Shown here piece by piece: positions 45,738-57,081 of a stretch of 64,000 nucleotides of DNA. The stretch comes from Mastigias papua. Its lineage: Eukaryota; Cnidaria; Scyphozoa; Rhizostomeae; Mastigiidae. The position numbers and the translations under genes were made by a program. How positions within the stretch are numbered: the stretch's first letter is position 1; each line of letters opens with the position of its first letter. The notes beneath the pieces were generated by a model that did no database searches, had not been told where the DNA came from, and worked only from the letters and a program-made list of their open reading frames with translations. The stretch lies in contig OZ025277.1 in the NCBI GenBank assembly GCA_964019165.1, positions 5,518,655-5,582,654 of the forward strand. Direction: 5' to 3'.

Positions 45738-45996
45738 GATGAAACACAGGAACAATATCTAAAAAGCAATGTAAGTAATTCTCCAACTTTTTGGTTCTAT
45801 TGAACACGTTATGGTTGTGTTTTGAAACTTCATGATAATAATATAATTAAGTATACAATAATGCACCTCACTATATAAAAGTAGTGTATAATTGGCACGC
45901 CTGCAATCTATTTAAGAAAAGAAAAAATAATACTCAAAGCTTCCAGTAAAATACATTAATGTCATAAAAGGAAACCAAGAACAATAGCCTTCAACA

Positions 45997-46317
45997 TTGA
46001 GAGGATCACTTCCTAAAAGCCAAGTAAATCAGGCTTTGTACAGTATAGCTGCTAAATATTTGAGAACATTGTTAGGTCTATTTTCTCCTAACATAATTGA
46101 CGAATCAAAGTGCAGGATTCTGACCACACTTGCTAAGACTAGGCCCATTTTGCATGATGATTGGTCAATTAGGTTGGGAGAAAACAGATCTGACAAGGCT
46201 CTCAAACATTTGGTGGCTAAGCTGCTTTGTACAGCTTTTGTTTCTTCGACAAAAAAGTACTGTAGTAACTACAACGAACCGCAATATTCTATGATTTTAA
46301 CAGATCGTTTTCCTTAG
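45997..46317 (+). other. unrecognised 106-codon open frame
   Basis: It reads NQALYSIAAKYLRTLLGLFS and LKHLVAKLLCTAFVSSTKKY. No family is recognised, it begins with TTG, and it lies next to LINE debris. It may be a transposon relic. Confidence 0.2.
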
Positions 46318-46499
46318 CTTATTTTCATCAAATTGCAAGTCTGTAAGCATTGATAGAAAGGATTCAGAAGGCGTTCGAAATATTCCTAGAACACTTATTG
46401 AAAGATGTACGAATTGAACAGTCGAATATGATCTCTGGAGGTTAACAATGAGAGGGCCGTATTTAGTAGCCTTACAATCACTATTTATCTTTATATTAG

Positions 46500-47830
46500 A
46501 TTCAAAGCCAACAAGAGATCCAGAATGTAGACAGAAGTAGTGTGAAGCACCAAGACAAGGTCAAGTTATGGCACTTGACTCTAGTATGAGTTTCGTGTTC
46601 TGTTTTCTTGAAAAGGTTATGAAATACATCAGGAGCAATTTTATTCATGCATCTGAATACAACATCAGCACACTGTATGTTTTGTGTATGCAGTGACGAG
46701 CAAAACAGACGATCTCCTTGCATAAACCGTGCTCCATATATAACCTTGGTAGCTCTGTTCTCTATCCGTTCGAATTTATTTCTGTTTGTTTCTGATATGA
46801 GTAAGAAACTGTATTACACTATGTCATCACTGGTTGTACCAATGCTTTGTAAGGACTGAGAGAAGGCAGCATAGGTGGTAAATATGGGTCGAACACGTCT
46901 CAGCTGACCCAGTCTACTTGACGCTTTTTTGCATACTTTGTAGATATGGTTGCTCATTGATTGTGACTGGTCTTGATGAATACCAAGGTATTTTATTTTT
47001 ATGATGGCTTGCTCTCTATCTTCTTCCTCCTTGCTGCAGCACTAAACATCATGAATTCGGATTTTTCTTTGATTTGAATTTGTGTGACCATTTCTTGCCT
47101 CTGTGAAGCCACTTGTAAAAGATTAGAATCGTAGTTGATTGGCCTTTCAATTTCAACTTGCGAACAGGAGAACTGTACCATGAGCAGGCACGGTGGTTTT
47201 GACGTTTTGAATGTATAGATGGACATAATTGATATGAATGATGAATAACAAAAGACCTAATATTGAGCCCTACGTAATTCCATATGTGATCTTTTTATCT
47301 CTCGATAGTACTCTATCGAAACAAACAATTTTTGATGGCTGTATAAGATATTCTTTGAAACCACATTTGCTCTGCTTTTCACTTAATTTAATAGCTAACA
47401 TGTTTGCCTTTTTTAAACTTTACCAGGGGTGCTCTCTCTTCGATTATTATCTAGCTATGGAGAGGGTTCCTCCTTGTTATGGACTCCCTATGGACGATTA
47501 CAATTATATATGTGAATAATAATATGAGTGATTTTAGTATGATGGTAACTATGACTTTCTCTTACTCACGTTCCTCGAAAATGTTGGATATAACACTCCT
47601 CTTAGTAATTCCCTCCATACATTTGAGCTTTTTTAACATTCCAGTATAGTATTTGAGTTTTTTGATTATATTTTTAATTGTTTGTTTAGTTTTTCTCACT
47701 AAATTGTATGTATTGAATTTAAACTGAATTGAACTGAATTGATAGCTACCATAAATGTCAAAAGCTTTTCCTAAATCTATAAACAGGGCACATGTGAGTT
47801 GGCTCTCGTCCATGCTTTTTTCTTACACTA
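46500..47830 (-). mobile_element. decayed LINE, RT and C-terminal region
   Basis: In minus-strand order it reads CALFIDLGKAFDIYG (47770-47800, RT palm start), then a stretch near 47230 continuing NYDSNLLQVASQRQEMVTQI and KEKSEFMMF. Next are IKIKYLGIHQDQ near 46990, RIENRATKVIYGA near 46750, and DVVFRCMNKIAPDVFHNLF (46502-46723). The order matches a CR1/L2-like LINE. Stops and shifts are frequent. Confidence 0.7.
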
Positions 47831-47933
47831 TCAGTAAAGCAGACAGCGGAAGATGTTGAAGGTTTCTTCTAAAGCCAAACTGTTGAGATGACAGCAAGTG
47901 GCTGCTCTCTTGGTAATCAGAAACAAAGGTAGA

Positions 47934-48897
47934 TACCGTATTTACTCTAATATTCCCGCTTCTGTTTTATTCCCGCCTCTCTAGTTATCCCGCCTTTATG
48001 TCATAGTTTGAAAGAATAATGCCGCCTCCCCAGTAATCCAGCACGCAGAATAGCTGTATAACTGGCATAACTGTTTAAATCTTTGTTTCGAATGGCCAAT
48101 GCTACGTTTCAAATGTCATGTACCGACTTGAAATGAATACTTAGTATCATGTCATCGAGCATGATCACGTTTACTAAAACTGACACTCTTAATTTAATGA
48201 TTTGGCTTTGTTACTCTGTTGAAAACTTTTGTCGCTCTGAACCTCCTTCAAATGTTTTTTACTCTGATTTGCCACATTGTTGTTAGAACGGTATCCTAAA
48301 ACTAGACTTCAGGCATTGACTTTAAGGCATCGAAAAAATAATCCCGCCTCTCCAATATACCCGCCTCTCCAATAATCCCTTTTTATTTCGTAAGGTTGAA
48401 ACACTACACGCTTTTTTATAAGGAACCACTTTATAAGGAACCTACATGTAGAAGGCCGAAATATTTAAAGAACTTATACTACTAAAGGAAAAATCCCTAA
48501 CGAACTTTTCAATTTCAAATTCCGAGTGCTGTACTCAGATGCAAGTGAAGATTACATTACATTGGATGATATTAATGGAATAGGCATGATACTTCTTGAT
48601 TGAAATTATGCTTTTGCATATATAAAACTTATTTCCTGTCGCATTTGTGCTTTTGAGGTTGAGTTCTAGCCATAATTAAAAGTAAAATTCAGAATTTCAA
48701 TGCTTTTCTAGTGTCTGTGCCATTTTCAGGCACTCTATGTGCAGTGAAAATTAAGGAACTATTAAGGAACTTTTAGTACTAGAATTTGATAAAAAGAGGT
48801 CGGAAAATAAGGAATTATTAGAACTAGGCCTTGAGCTAGGTTCTTTATAAAAAAAAAGCGTGTAATCCCGCAGCCGGAATATTGGAGTAAATACGGT
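47934..48897. mobile_element. inverted-repeat DNA element with a nested MITE
   Basis: Ends TACCGTATTTACTCTAATAT (47934) and ATATTGGAGTAAATACGGTA (to 48897) are inverted copies with one mismatch. The interior has repeated ATCCCGCCTCTCC motifs and no transposase. A second element (48405-48864) sits inside it. Confidence 0.85.
48405..48864. mobile_element. MITE family X, copy 1 (nested)
   Basis: Inverted ends TACACGCTTTTTTATAAGGA and a complementary right end (...TTCTTTATAAAAAAAAAGCGTGTA). Related copies lie at 52820-53571 and from 63828 to the window end. Confidence 0.82.
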
Positions 48898-50322
48898 AAA
48901 GTATATTCTATCAGAAACTGATTGCATTGTTTGGGAAGTAGCTTTTTGTGCATTGAATACTATATGAAAAGGATTTCTCAAAGCAGATTTTGACTTGAGC
49001 CTAGAGTTAGGTAAATACCATCAATTCTTATTGCTAAACACTTATGTAAAACGATTAATCTATAACTGGTGATAACCTTAACTCTGTCGCCACTTATACT
49101 ATATTCCTTCCAAATTTGCAACTGGCTTTGGAAATAATTGGTACCTAATGCTCAAAAGACGAAGGTTAATTATTATGGAAAGTTACTAACAACTTTCAAG
49201 AAGACTTGCTTTTCATTACATTGCTACATCAGCATGAATCTAATGATAAGGGAGTTGCACGGAATACACTCTTGGGCAATGTGCCAAATACATATGTTGA
49301 TAGCATGTGCTTATAATTGCAGTTGTAATATATAGTTGACCCACCTATTATTCTACAGAGTCATGAGATGGAAAACGCAGCTTAATAAAGTACCAGTCAT
49401 TATTAATGGTGGGGGGGGTGGAAGATATTAAGGGAGCCATCTATAATGTTCCTACTTTCAAGAGGGCCAGATCAAAAACTCAGCAAACAAGAGGGGGCCA
49501 TGAAAATCGTAATTCATAAATGACAACCATCATTTCAACCTGAACCATATTATATTATTTTGAAAATAGATGGTGAATATTGGTGTGACTTTCTCAGGGC
49601 AAACTGTTTTCCTGGCAGACAGACTGCTTTCCCCTTAGTTGGAGCTTAACTGAGTCTACAATGACATAGGTATAACGAGAGTGAGAAAGAAATATGACGA
49701 AGTAGAACTTCAACAGAGCATTACAGGCACTGGGAAAGAAACTAGAAAAGTATTCAGATGTATATATAGTTGTACCAATGATTGAAAGTAAGTTACTAGA
49801 GAACAGTTACTAGAGTATCAGTGTTATTCTTATTGTGTTAGTGGCAGGGGACAAGCAAGAGTTTTGGGGGGTAACAAAGTGCTTGAGAGGTGAAAAAATC
49901 ACTATATAGACGAGAAATGCAGTCTAACATGAGTATGCACTATTTTTATTACTAGCATTCATATGGTGCCAGAAGCACAGGGTAACAGGGACAGACTAAA
50001 TCGAACTTTCGATCTTAAAGCATTCCCTAACCAGGCACTTTTTACTTCGTTTTAATTAATGTTTTTATTGTTCCTCTGGAACATTTTTCCAACATAGCCT
50101 TGTATTAAAATTACTAGTGGGAATAACTAATAGCGGAAAATCAAACAGTTTTGAAATAATTTTATAAGCAGCAAACATCAGCCAATGCTAGACGGAATAA
50201 TCAAGCTTCTACTACAGTTATACTGTCAGCAATTAGTGATCAAAGCAAGTTTTCTTAACAAAGCCATTATGACAGCTATGCTACAAGAGCTTGAACTTTA
50301 ACGTCTGATATGTTGAGAACAG
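48898..50322. other. gene-free spacer
   Basis: Short frames only and a few G-rich runs (49410-49425). Nothing recognisable. Confidence 0.5.
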
Positions 50323-50502
50323 GCCCGTAGCCAGCTTGAATTCGCAGGGGGGGCACGGCCAATATAAATAATAGATGTATATATAAATATTTATATATAT
50401 ATGTATAAAATATACATAAAATTCATTTCTGTAGGGGGCACAGAGTCAAATTTCACAAGTCAAGGGGGGCCTAGCCCCCCAGGCTCCCCCTTGGCTACGG
50501 GC
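50323..50502. mobile_element. 180-bp MITE
   Basis: Inverted ends GCCCGTAGCCAGC (50323) and GGCTACGGGC (to 50502) with G-rich and C-rich subterminal runs around an AT-rich core containing TATATA. Confidence 0.8.
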
Positions 50503-52760
50503 ATGGTTGAGAATTAGTAGTTGAAGCTTGAGCAAAGTGTAAACCCAGTTAAAGGAGATGCCATACATACGCTGCATATAGATATTGGCTCTGCAAAAAG
50601 GAGGCACTTTCCTAAAATCCATTTATTCAATATTCTTAAGTTTTATTTTTCTGAGACTAAAGTTTTCTTAAGTCACTCCTAAGCTTCGATTGGTGCAATT
50701 TTGGTTCGAAATCTAAGAAAAACATTAATATCTTTGGTGCTGTGTTATGTCATCATGCAAGCAAAGCAAGACCAGAACAGAACGATGAATTTATAGCTGC
50801 AGTATGAAGTTTAGTCTAAAATATATGCAATTCGCTTTTTTTCAGTCTAAAAGGAGATCATTTAAACGAGAGGTATACAGCTTGGTGAATTGAACCTTGC
50901 ATTATTCTTAACTAAGTCTTAAATTTCATTGATGTTGAACCCATATATTCTTATAGACTTTATTCTTATAAATAACATATAACGAGGCTTTCTACAATAT
51001 GTACCATCCTCAAGACATAGCAGGTCTGCATGAAAGATACTTTGATAATTTGCTTTGAAATTGCATCGAACTTTTATAAGTAGTCTCAGCGTATACTTGT
51101 TCAAGTATTAGAGCTATCACCTAAATTGTACCTATTCTATTGCAAGCTCTCTTTTTAAGATCTGCTAAATGGTTCCCTCATTTATGTGCTCAATTTGCAA
51201 TAAATGATCCCAAAATAACGTTTTCCAGTTATTTGGAGACTGTACATTTAAAGCCTTTCCTCCGGGCCCAGACATGGCGGGCCCTCGGTTAGTCACAGTT
51301 GACGAGAAATTGTCTAAAGCATTGATCATTTTGGGATATAAGGTTGATTTCTGTAATCATGCAACTTTTTATCCTTTAATGAATTCTTCCTTTGGTAGCC
51401 CACTAAGTACCAGTAGAGTTGAGACTTTCATTGGCTCCTCTTGCTGGTTCTACGAACGCTGTTTAGCGCAGTAAGATTCAAGAGAAAGAATCGTCTATCG
51501 TATTATCAATGTTATTGATAAAGTACTTCTTGATTCATATTTCATTCTACTCTATTCTATATCTCATAAATACACATACCTTTTTATTAGAAACTAAGGT
51601 CCGGTGCTGGTAGGCAGTTTCTTGAATCTTCTGGCCAGTTTGCTATTAAAAGTTTCGTACATGCTTCTTAAAGGTCTTACGTAATGAATTTTTTAAACGT
51701 GTTTCCTAGGTAAAGTAAAGTTCACTCACATTCAGAGATAAACTAATTTAATGAGCTAATGCGAAGAATGATAAACGATGGTGTATTAAGTCTCTCAACA
51801 ACCTTGCTTCACACAGAAATACTCATTACTCCACTCACAGAAAAATACCTCAAACGGGCAAATATCGTTCTCTTACAGAGGTGCAAAATTATGGAACAGC
51901 CTCTCAAGCTGAGACAAAACTGCTATCCTCCCTAACAATTTCAAGACTCTCATTTGACGTAATTATAAAAGTTTCTTAGCTTTATTCAATTTGGGTAGGG
52001 TTGCTTCTTAACTTTCGAAAAATTGAGCCTACCGATTCTTCACCCGATTAACCTGTTTCTTATAAAAACTTAACCTGTTTCCTATAAAAAAATGCGTGTA
52101 CTCTACAAAGTAAGAGTCCTAGAAAAATAAACCAAACAGTAGTATACATTTTGCGCAAAGTTGGGTGTGATTACAGGTAATTTGAATGGTTCGTGAGAAA
52201 GTACGTACGTGAGTTAGCTTAACAATATGTATGACGCAGACACAGAATAGATTGTGTGATGCAGATAACTAGTTTTCAAGTTCAAGTAAACAAGAATAGT
52301 ATAATGCTAGTTTCGTAAAGGAAGTAATCACTGATGAATAGTGTCAACTAAACGAGACTGTGGTGTAGGCCTGCTGCAAGGATGAGAAAACCGAAATCGA
52401 GGCTTAAATTCGTTGAGTCACTTGGGATTGTGGGAGCACGTTCGAGGAGGGGAGCCTTTTGATCTAGGGCTGGGGCTCATTAGAAGAGAGGGCTTATTCG
52501 AGAGAGGCATTCAAGGATTTACTGTATTCTTTTCAGTGCATGCGTTACATTACCAAGAGCCTGGTCATTGATTGAGCAATGCTTGCAAACCCTTGGAACC
52601 ACTATTGCTCCTAGACAGCAAGTAATTGGCTGGAGAATAGCAGAAAGCAGTTCAAAGTCAGCACTTTATAGCTAATATTTAAATATTGAACATCACTATT
52701 AGTACACTATGCAACCTACCTTTTTGGCTCTGTGAGTTTCAAAAAATTTCCAACAGAATA
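50503..52760. other. spacer with a probable LINE C-terminal scrap
   Basis: Around 51800-51965 a forward frame reads RNTHYSTHRKIPQTGKYRSL and TEVQNYGTASQAETKLLSSL, resembling the end of a LINE ORF2 tail (HNTR...GxxxWNxLP). The remainder has no recognisable features. Confidence 0.35.
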
Positions 52761-53595
52761 CAGTACTTCCTCGATTATCCGGCCGTTGCTGGGCACAATT
52801 TTTCTAAAAGGGGGTCGGATACACGTTTTTATATAAGGAGCTACTTTCTAAGGAAGCTACATGTAGAATGGCGAAGTATTTAATGAACTTATACTACTAA
52901 AGGAAAATTCTCTAAGGAACTTTTCAATTTGAACAAATTTTATAACAGCTAGCAATTAAAAATAAGTGTTGTGTACCTTGTATTTCACGTATGCATTAGA
53001 AACCAGTTCTCTTGTTATAGCCAGTCAGGGGATGGGCTTATCTTAAATTATAATCATTGAGCACATGTGGTCAGCTAGTCAATGAGTCAGTTGAGTAATT
53101 AGAGTAACCGCACAATACAAACATGTATGTAAATAGCTTGCTACTACATGATTGTTTTTGAGAAGATAGTCTCTTAATGCTCAGGAATCTACATTAATAC
53201 AATAATAAGGAAGCTGGTTCTATTCATTTGCAGCCAAAATCTGCACAGGTTGCTTTCTATTCTTGTCTCTAAGTGTTTCAATGAGTATGCTTTATGCTTT
53301 TGCATTTTGACATCATGTTTTAATATTCAATAAAACTTCTTTCCTACCTCTTTGCTGCTTGATCTTAAGTTATAGCCGAAATTAAAAACAAAATTCAGAA
53401 TTTCATTTTTTTACTTGAGTCTGTACCATTTTTATGGCACCAAATGTACTGTGAAATTAAGGAACTATTAAGGAAATGTTAGTACTACAATTTGATTATT
53501 GGAGGTCCAAAAATAAGGAACCTTTGGAACTAGGCCTTGAACTAGGTTCCTTTTAAAATAAAAAGCTTGTTATCCAAAAAGGCCGGATAAGCAAA
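52761..53595. mobile_element. outer element with ATTATCCGGCC ends and nested MITE X
   Basis: CAGTACTTCCTCGATTATCC-GGCC at 52761-52784 and GGCCGGATAA at 53581-53590 look like the eroded ends of a pogo/Tigger-type non-autonomous element. Its interior is almost entirely MITE X. Confidence 0.5.
52820..53571. mobile_element. MITE family X, copy 2
   Basis: It shares TATACTACTAAAGGAAAA, AAGGAACTATTAAGGAA and AACTAGGCCTTGA(A/G)CTAGGTTC with copy 1. It is longer (about 750 bp), with extra internal sequence around 52960-53400. Confidence 0.78.
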
Positions 53596-55048
53596 ATTAC
53601 ACTTTTGGACATCATGCACAAGAAAAAGCTAAGAAAATAAGACAGTGTTCTTGTCATAGACAAGTAAAATTGTCATTTTAATATTCCTTAGACTTATTTT
53701 AGGTATTGAAAGGAACAGTTCCAAAAGGTGCACCCTAGTTAGCAAAATTTTCCCCCTGCAGTGGATAAACATTTTATTCTAAAACGGTTGAAAAAATTTC
53801 CATTGAAAGTCGTAGCTAGCGGAGGAACTTTTTGGGTTGTCCGAATAAAGTAAAGAGTAAAATTCGGGCGCTTTTTAAATAGGATTGGGCCAGTGATTGC
53901 AACTCCTTTCTAGAGTTGCTGCAGATGCCAAAGGTACAAAGTGCTGTCAGTCTTCTCGAACATTCTTCTTTTCAAGGTTTTATGTGATTTTCATGGACTT
54001 CGAAATTCCCATCTTGCACTCCACCATTCGAAACTATGTCAAGTTATCTTCACTTTTGTGTGTGTAATGCATGTGAATGCATAAAAAGTCTTTCTCCGTG
54101 GTTTTGGATCATAGCCTGTTTTAATAACATACTGTATTTTTACTGGGGAGGGGGTGCCAAACCCTCAAAAAGAAGGTTGATACATGTGATATATTGAAAC
54201 AATGTTCATAAGTGTCACGTGTTGATGTAACAAAGTGTAAAAAAGTTTGGAGATGAAATCTCTAGTTTTTTAATTGTTACAATAACTCACTGTTCATGTA
54301 TTATACAGTTTCCTAATGTTGTGCAAAATGTTATTGTGTTTCATTCTTTTGCCAATGAAACTAAAGGGATCCCATTCATTGCAACACGATGACAGCAGTA
54401 GTTGTTTGATAACATAGCTGAGAACCTACACAAAAGGGGATATTTTTCTGGGGTCAAAAACCTCTTCACTCGGGGGCAAAGTTGTAACTGGGGGCATTTG
54501 CCCTCCCCCAGTTTGTATGTTAAAAAGGCCCTGTTCTGGATGTCTAGAAACTTTCTTTTAGGGATGAGGGGGTCAAACAGCCAAGAGTACGTACGCAAAA
54601 GGGGGGTGCGTATCAGGCGTATGTGTGCGTACGAGGGGGAGGGGGTCAGATTTTAGTCATTTTGGAGCGTACGCACTAATTGAATCACCCCTATGCTTCT
54701 GGCCTGGTTCAAAGAAGCTACACTTCATTATGTACTATGTAGCGCGAGACAGTCAGAACAAAAGACTTCTTGACGCCTGTCAAAAGTACAACAGGAAAAC
54801 CCATCTGATTTCGCATGAACTTGATGACATGATATGTGTCAAACTATGGTGTCAAAGGTCATCTTGTGTTTGGATACCTATGTCCTTTCGTCTAGTCACT
54901 AGACTCAGTGTCATGTTCAGACAAGAAGCTGTTATTGTGTTCACTCGCTGTTTTGTAAATTTGTTGAAGGTAAAATAAAGAATTGCTTATCAGGTACTCT
55001 ATATTTTTTATAATATCTAAGTCTATGAAGGATTAGATCTAGTGTGCT
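53596..55048. other. gene-free spacer with a TACGTACG-bounded repeat
   Basis: Around 54585-54680 AGAGTACGTACGCAAAAGGG and GGAGCGTACGCAC look like ends of another small inverted-repeat element. The short frames here (54402-54978) have no recognisable similarity. Confidence 0.4.
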
Positions 55049-55055
55049 ATGTTTG
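55049..55055. repeat. target-site duplication (left) of the composite element
   Basis: ATGTTTG, repeated at 63046-63052 immediately outside the other terminus. Confidence 0.85.
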
Positions 55056-55129
55056 AACTTACGTGTCTAGAGAATCAGATTCAGATTCAAAGTTATTGCG
55101 CAATACTCTTGAAGGAAGGCACACGTTCC

Positions 55130-56700
55130 AAACATGCAACGAGAACTAACTTCAGTTTCCTATTACAACAACATACAGTGAAAGCACTCTCAAATACACC
55201 AATGCAGTAGCTTGTGCCATGTATTACCTTTTCTAAAAAACCGATGTTTATACAAAATAGTACTTAGGCCTTATGCCTAGTACTAACTCAACAATGTTGA
55301 CCCCCGTGTTTAGGAGTTAGAAATTTTGCATAAAATTACAACAATTTAAAATAACAGAACTCTCAAATACGCTAATACAGTAATATGTGCCGTGTATAGT
55401 TGTTTCTAGAAAACGATGTTTATACGGAATAGTACTTAGGCCTTATGCCTAGTACTAACTCAACAATGTTGACCCCCGTGTTTAGGAGTTAGAAATTTGG
55501 CATAAAATTCCTATTACAACAATATACAACAACAGAACTCTCAAATACGCTAATACAGTAATCTGTGCCCTGTATAGTTTTGTCTAAAAAACGATGTTTG
55601 TACGGAATATAGCTCAGGCGGTTGATGTGCAGTTTAGGGTAACAGCCAAATCGCGTTAACTTCTGTACGAAATTACTCCTTACGATGAGGAGAGTCGAAA
55701 CAAACGATAAAAAGTGCGGTTCTACTTACCAATTACTTTGGGTTTGGGTTAGGGTCAGGGTTAGGGTTTTGTGCAGGGTAAGGGTCAGGGTTAGGGTTAG
55801 CGTTAGTTGTAGAATAGGCGGAAGTTTCTTAATGGATAAAGGGATTTCAAGGTTGATCGAGCGAAAAATAAGGCTAAATAAGTAATTGGTAAGTAGAACC
55901 GCACTTTTTATCGTTTGTTTCGACTCTCTTCATCGTAAGGAGTAATTTCGTACAGAATGTAACGCGATTTGGCTGTTACCCTAAACTGCACATCCGCCGC
56001 TCAGGCATATGCCTGCTACTGACTCAATAATGTTGACCCCCGTGTTTAGGGGTTAGAAATTTTGCATAAAATTCCTATTACATCAATTTACAATAACAGA
56101 ACTCTCATATACACTAATACAGTAATCTGTACCGTGTATAGGTTTTTTCTAAAAACGATGTTTTGTACAGAATAGTACTTAGGCGTTATATATTGTACTG
56201 ACGCGACTATGCTGACCCCGTATTTTAGAGTTAGAAAGTTGCCATAAAATTTCTGTTACAAGAATGTACAGTACAGGAACTCTCATATACACCAACAGAA
56301 TGGCCTGTGCCATGTACAGTTTTATCTAAAAGACGATGTTTGTACGGGATATATCTCAGGCCATTTGCCTGCTGCTGACTCAACAATGCTGACCCCCGTG
56401 TTTAGGAGTTAACATTTGGCGTAAAAGTCCTATTACAACAATATACAGTAAAAGAACTCTCAAATGCACCAATACAGTAGCTTGTGCCATGTATAACTTT
56501 TCCTAAAAAGCGATGTTTATACGGAATAGTACATAGGCGTTATACATAGTACTGACGCGACAATGCTGACCCCCGTATTTCAGAGTTTGAAATGTTCCAT
56601 AAAATTTCTAGTACAATAATATTCAGTGACAGCACTCTCAAAGGCATGAAGGCAGTAATCTGTGGAGTGAACAGCGTTTTCTTAAAAAGTATGTTTACAA
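55130..56700. repeat. left-arm tandem array of about 180-bp units
   Basis: The marks of the unit lie at about 55297, 55467, 56029, 56208, 56388 and 56560. Spacing is 170-180 bp once the 380-bp insertion between the second and third is removed. Each unit has ACAGAACTCTCAAATACxC, CTGTGCCxTGTATAG and CGATGTTTxTACGGAAT blocks. Confidence 0.9.
55615..55998. mobile_element. inverted-repeat element with telomere-like core, inside the left arm
   Basis: About 120-bp inverted repeats (GATGTGCAGTTTAGGGTAAC at the left, its complement at the right) enclose a G-rich core with repeated GGTTAGGG/GGGTCAGGG near 55741-55806. CTCAG/TCAG flanks both ends, and neighbouring array units show the uninterrupted sequence, so this is a secondary insertion. 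Confidence 0.85.
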
Positions 56701-56839
56701 GTTCCTTATGCTTTGAGCTGTCATATCCTTCTAAATCGGCTATGATTATGTCAATAGACTACAGATAATATTCTTATCATATATTGCAAAGAAGCTTGAT
56801 TAGATGTAGCGCTGCGTTCATAGTGCTAAAAGAGAAGAG

Positions 56840-56844
56840 AAAGT
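56840..56844. repeat. target-site duplication of the copia element (left)
   Basis: AAAGT, matched by AAAGT at 61340-61344. Confidence 0.9.
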
Positions 56845-57026
56845 TGTTATAATCGTTTGTTAATTAGCGCAGGAAAATAGAAAAACCACAGAGCATACAG
56901 CGTAAACATAACTTGATCAGAACAGAACAGAACAGAACTAAAACTAGAGCACATGACACATTTAGGCATGTGACTACTACCTCGCCTACAATTATTTTCG
57001 TAACATAATAATCATCATCATCAACA
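56845..57026 (-). repeat. copia 3' LTR
   Basis: A 182-bp repeat starting TG and ending CA. It differs from the other LTR only by short indels: one more CAGAA unit (56920-56940) and an ACTA-type indel near 56975. Confidence 0.93.
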
Positions 57027-57081
57027 CTCCCACTCGAAAATAATAAACATCAAAAAGTCAAAGTCAATAGTAAGCAAATGT

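Noticed and set aside
54341..54978. Frames of 84-117 codons as genes
   Set aside because: They overlap on opposite strands, cross G-rich repeat sequence and show no recognisable motif.
55741..55806. True telomere or subtelomere
   Set aside because: The TTAGGG-like tract is short, irregular and enclosed by inverted repeats with array sequence on both sides, so it is interstitial.
55130..56700. CRISPR-like array of regularly spaced repeats
   Set aside because: The units are about 180 bp, contiguous, diverged and present in inverted orientation at the far end of a transposable element; there are no short repeats with unique spacers.
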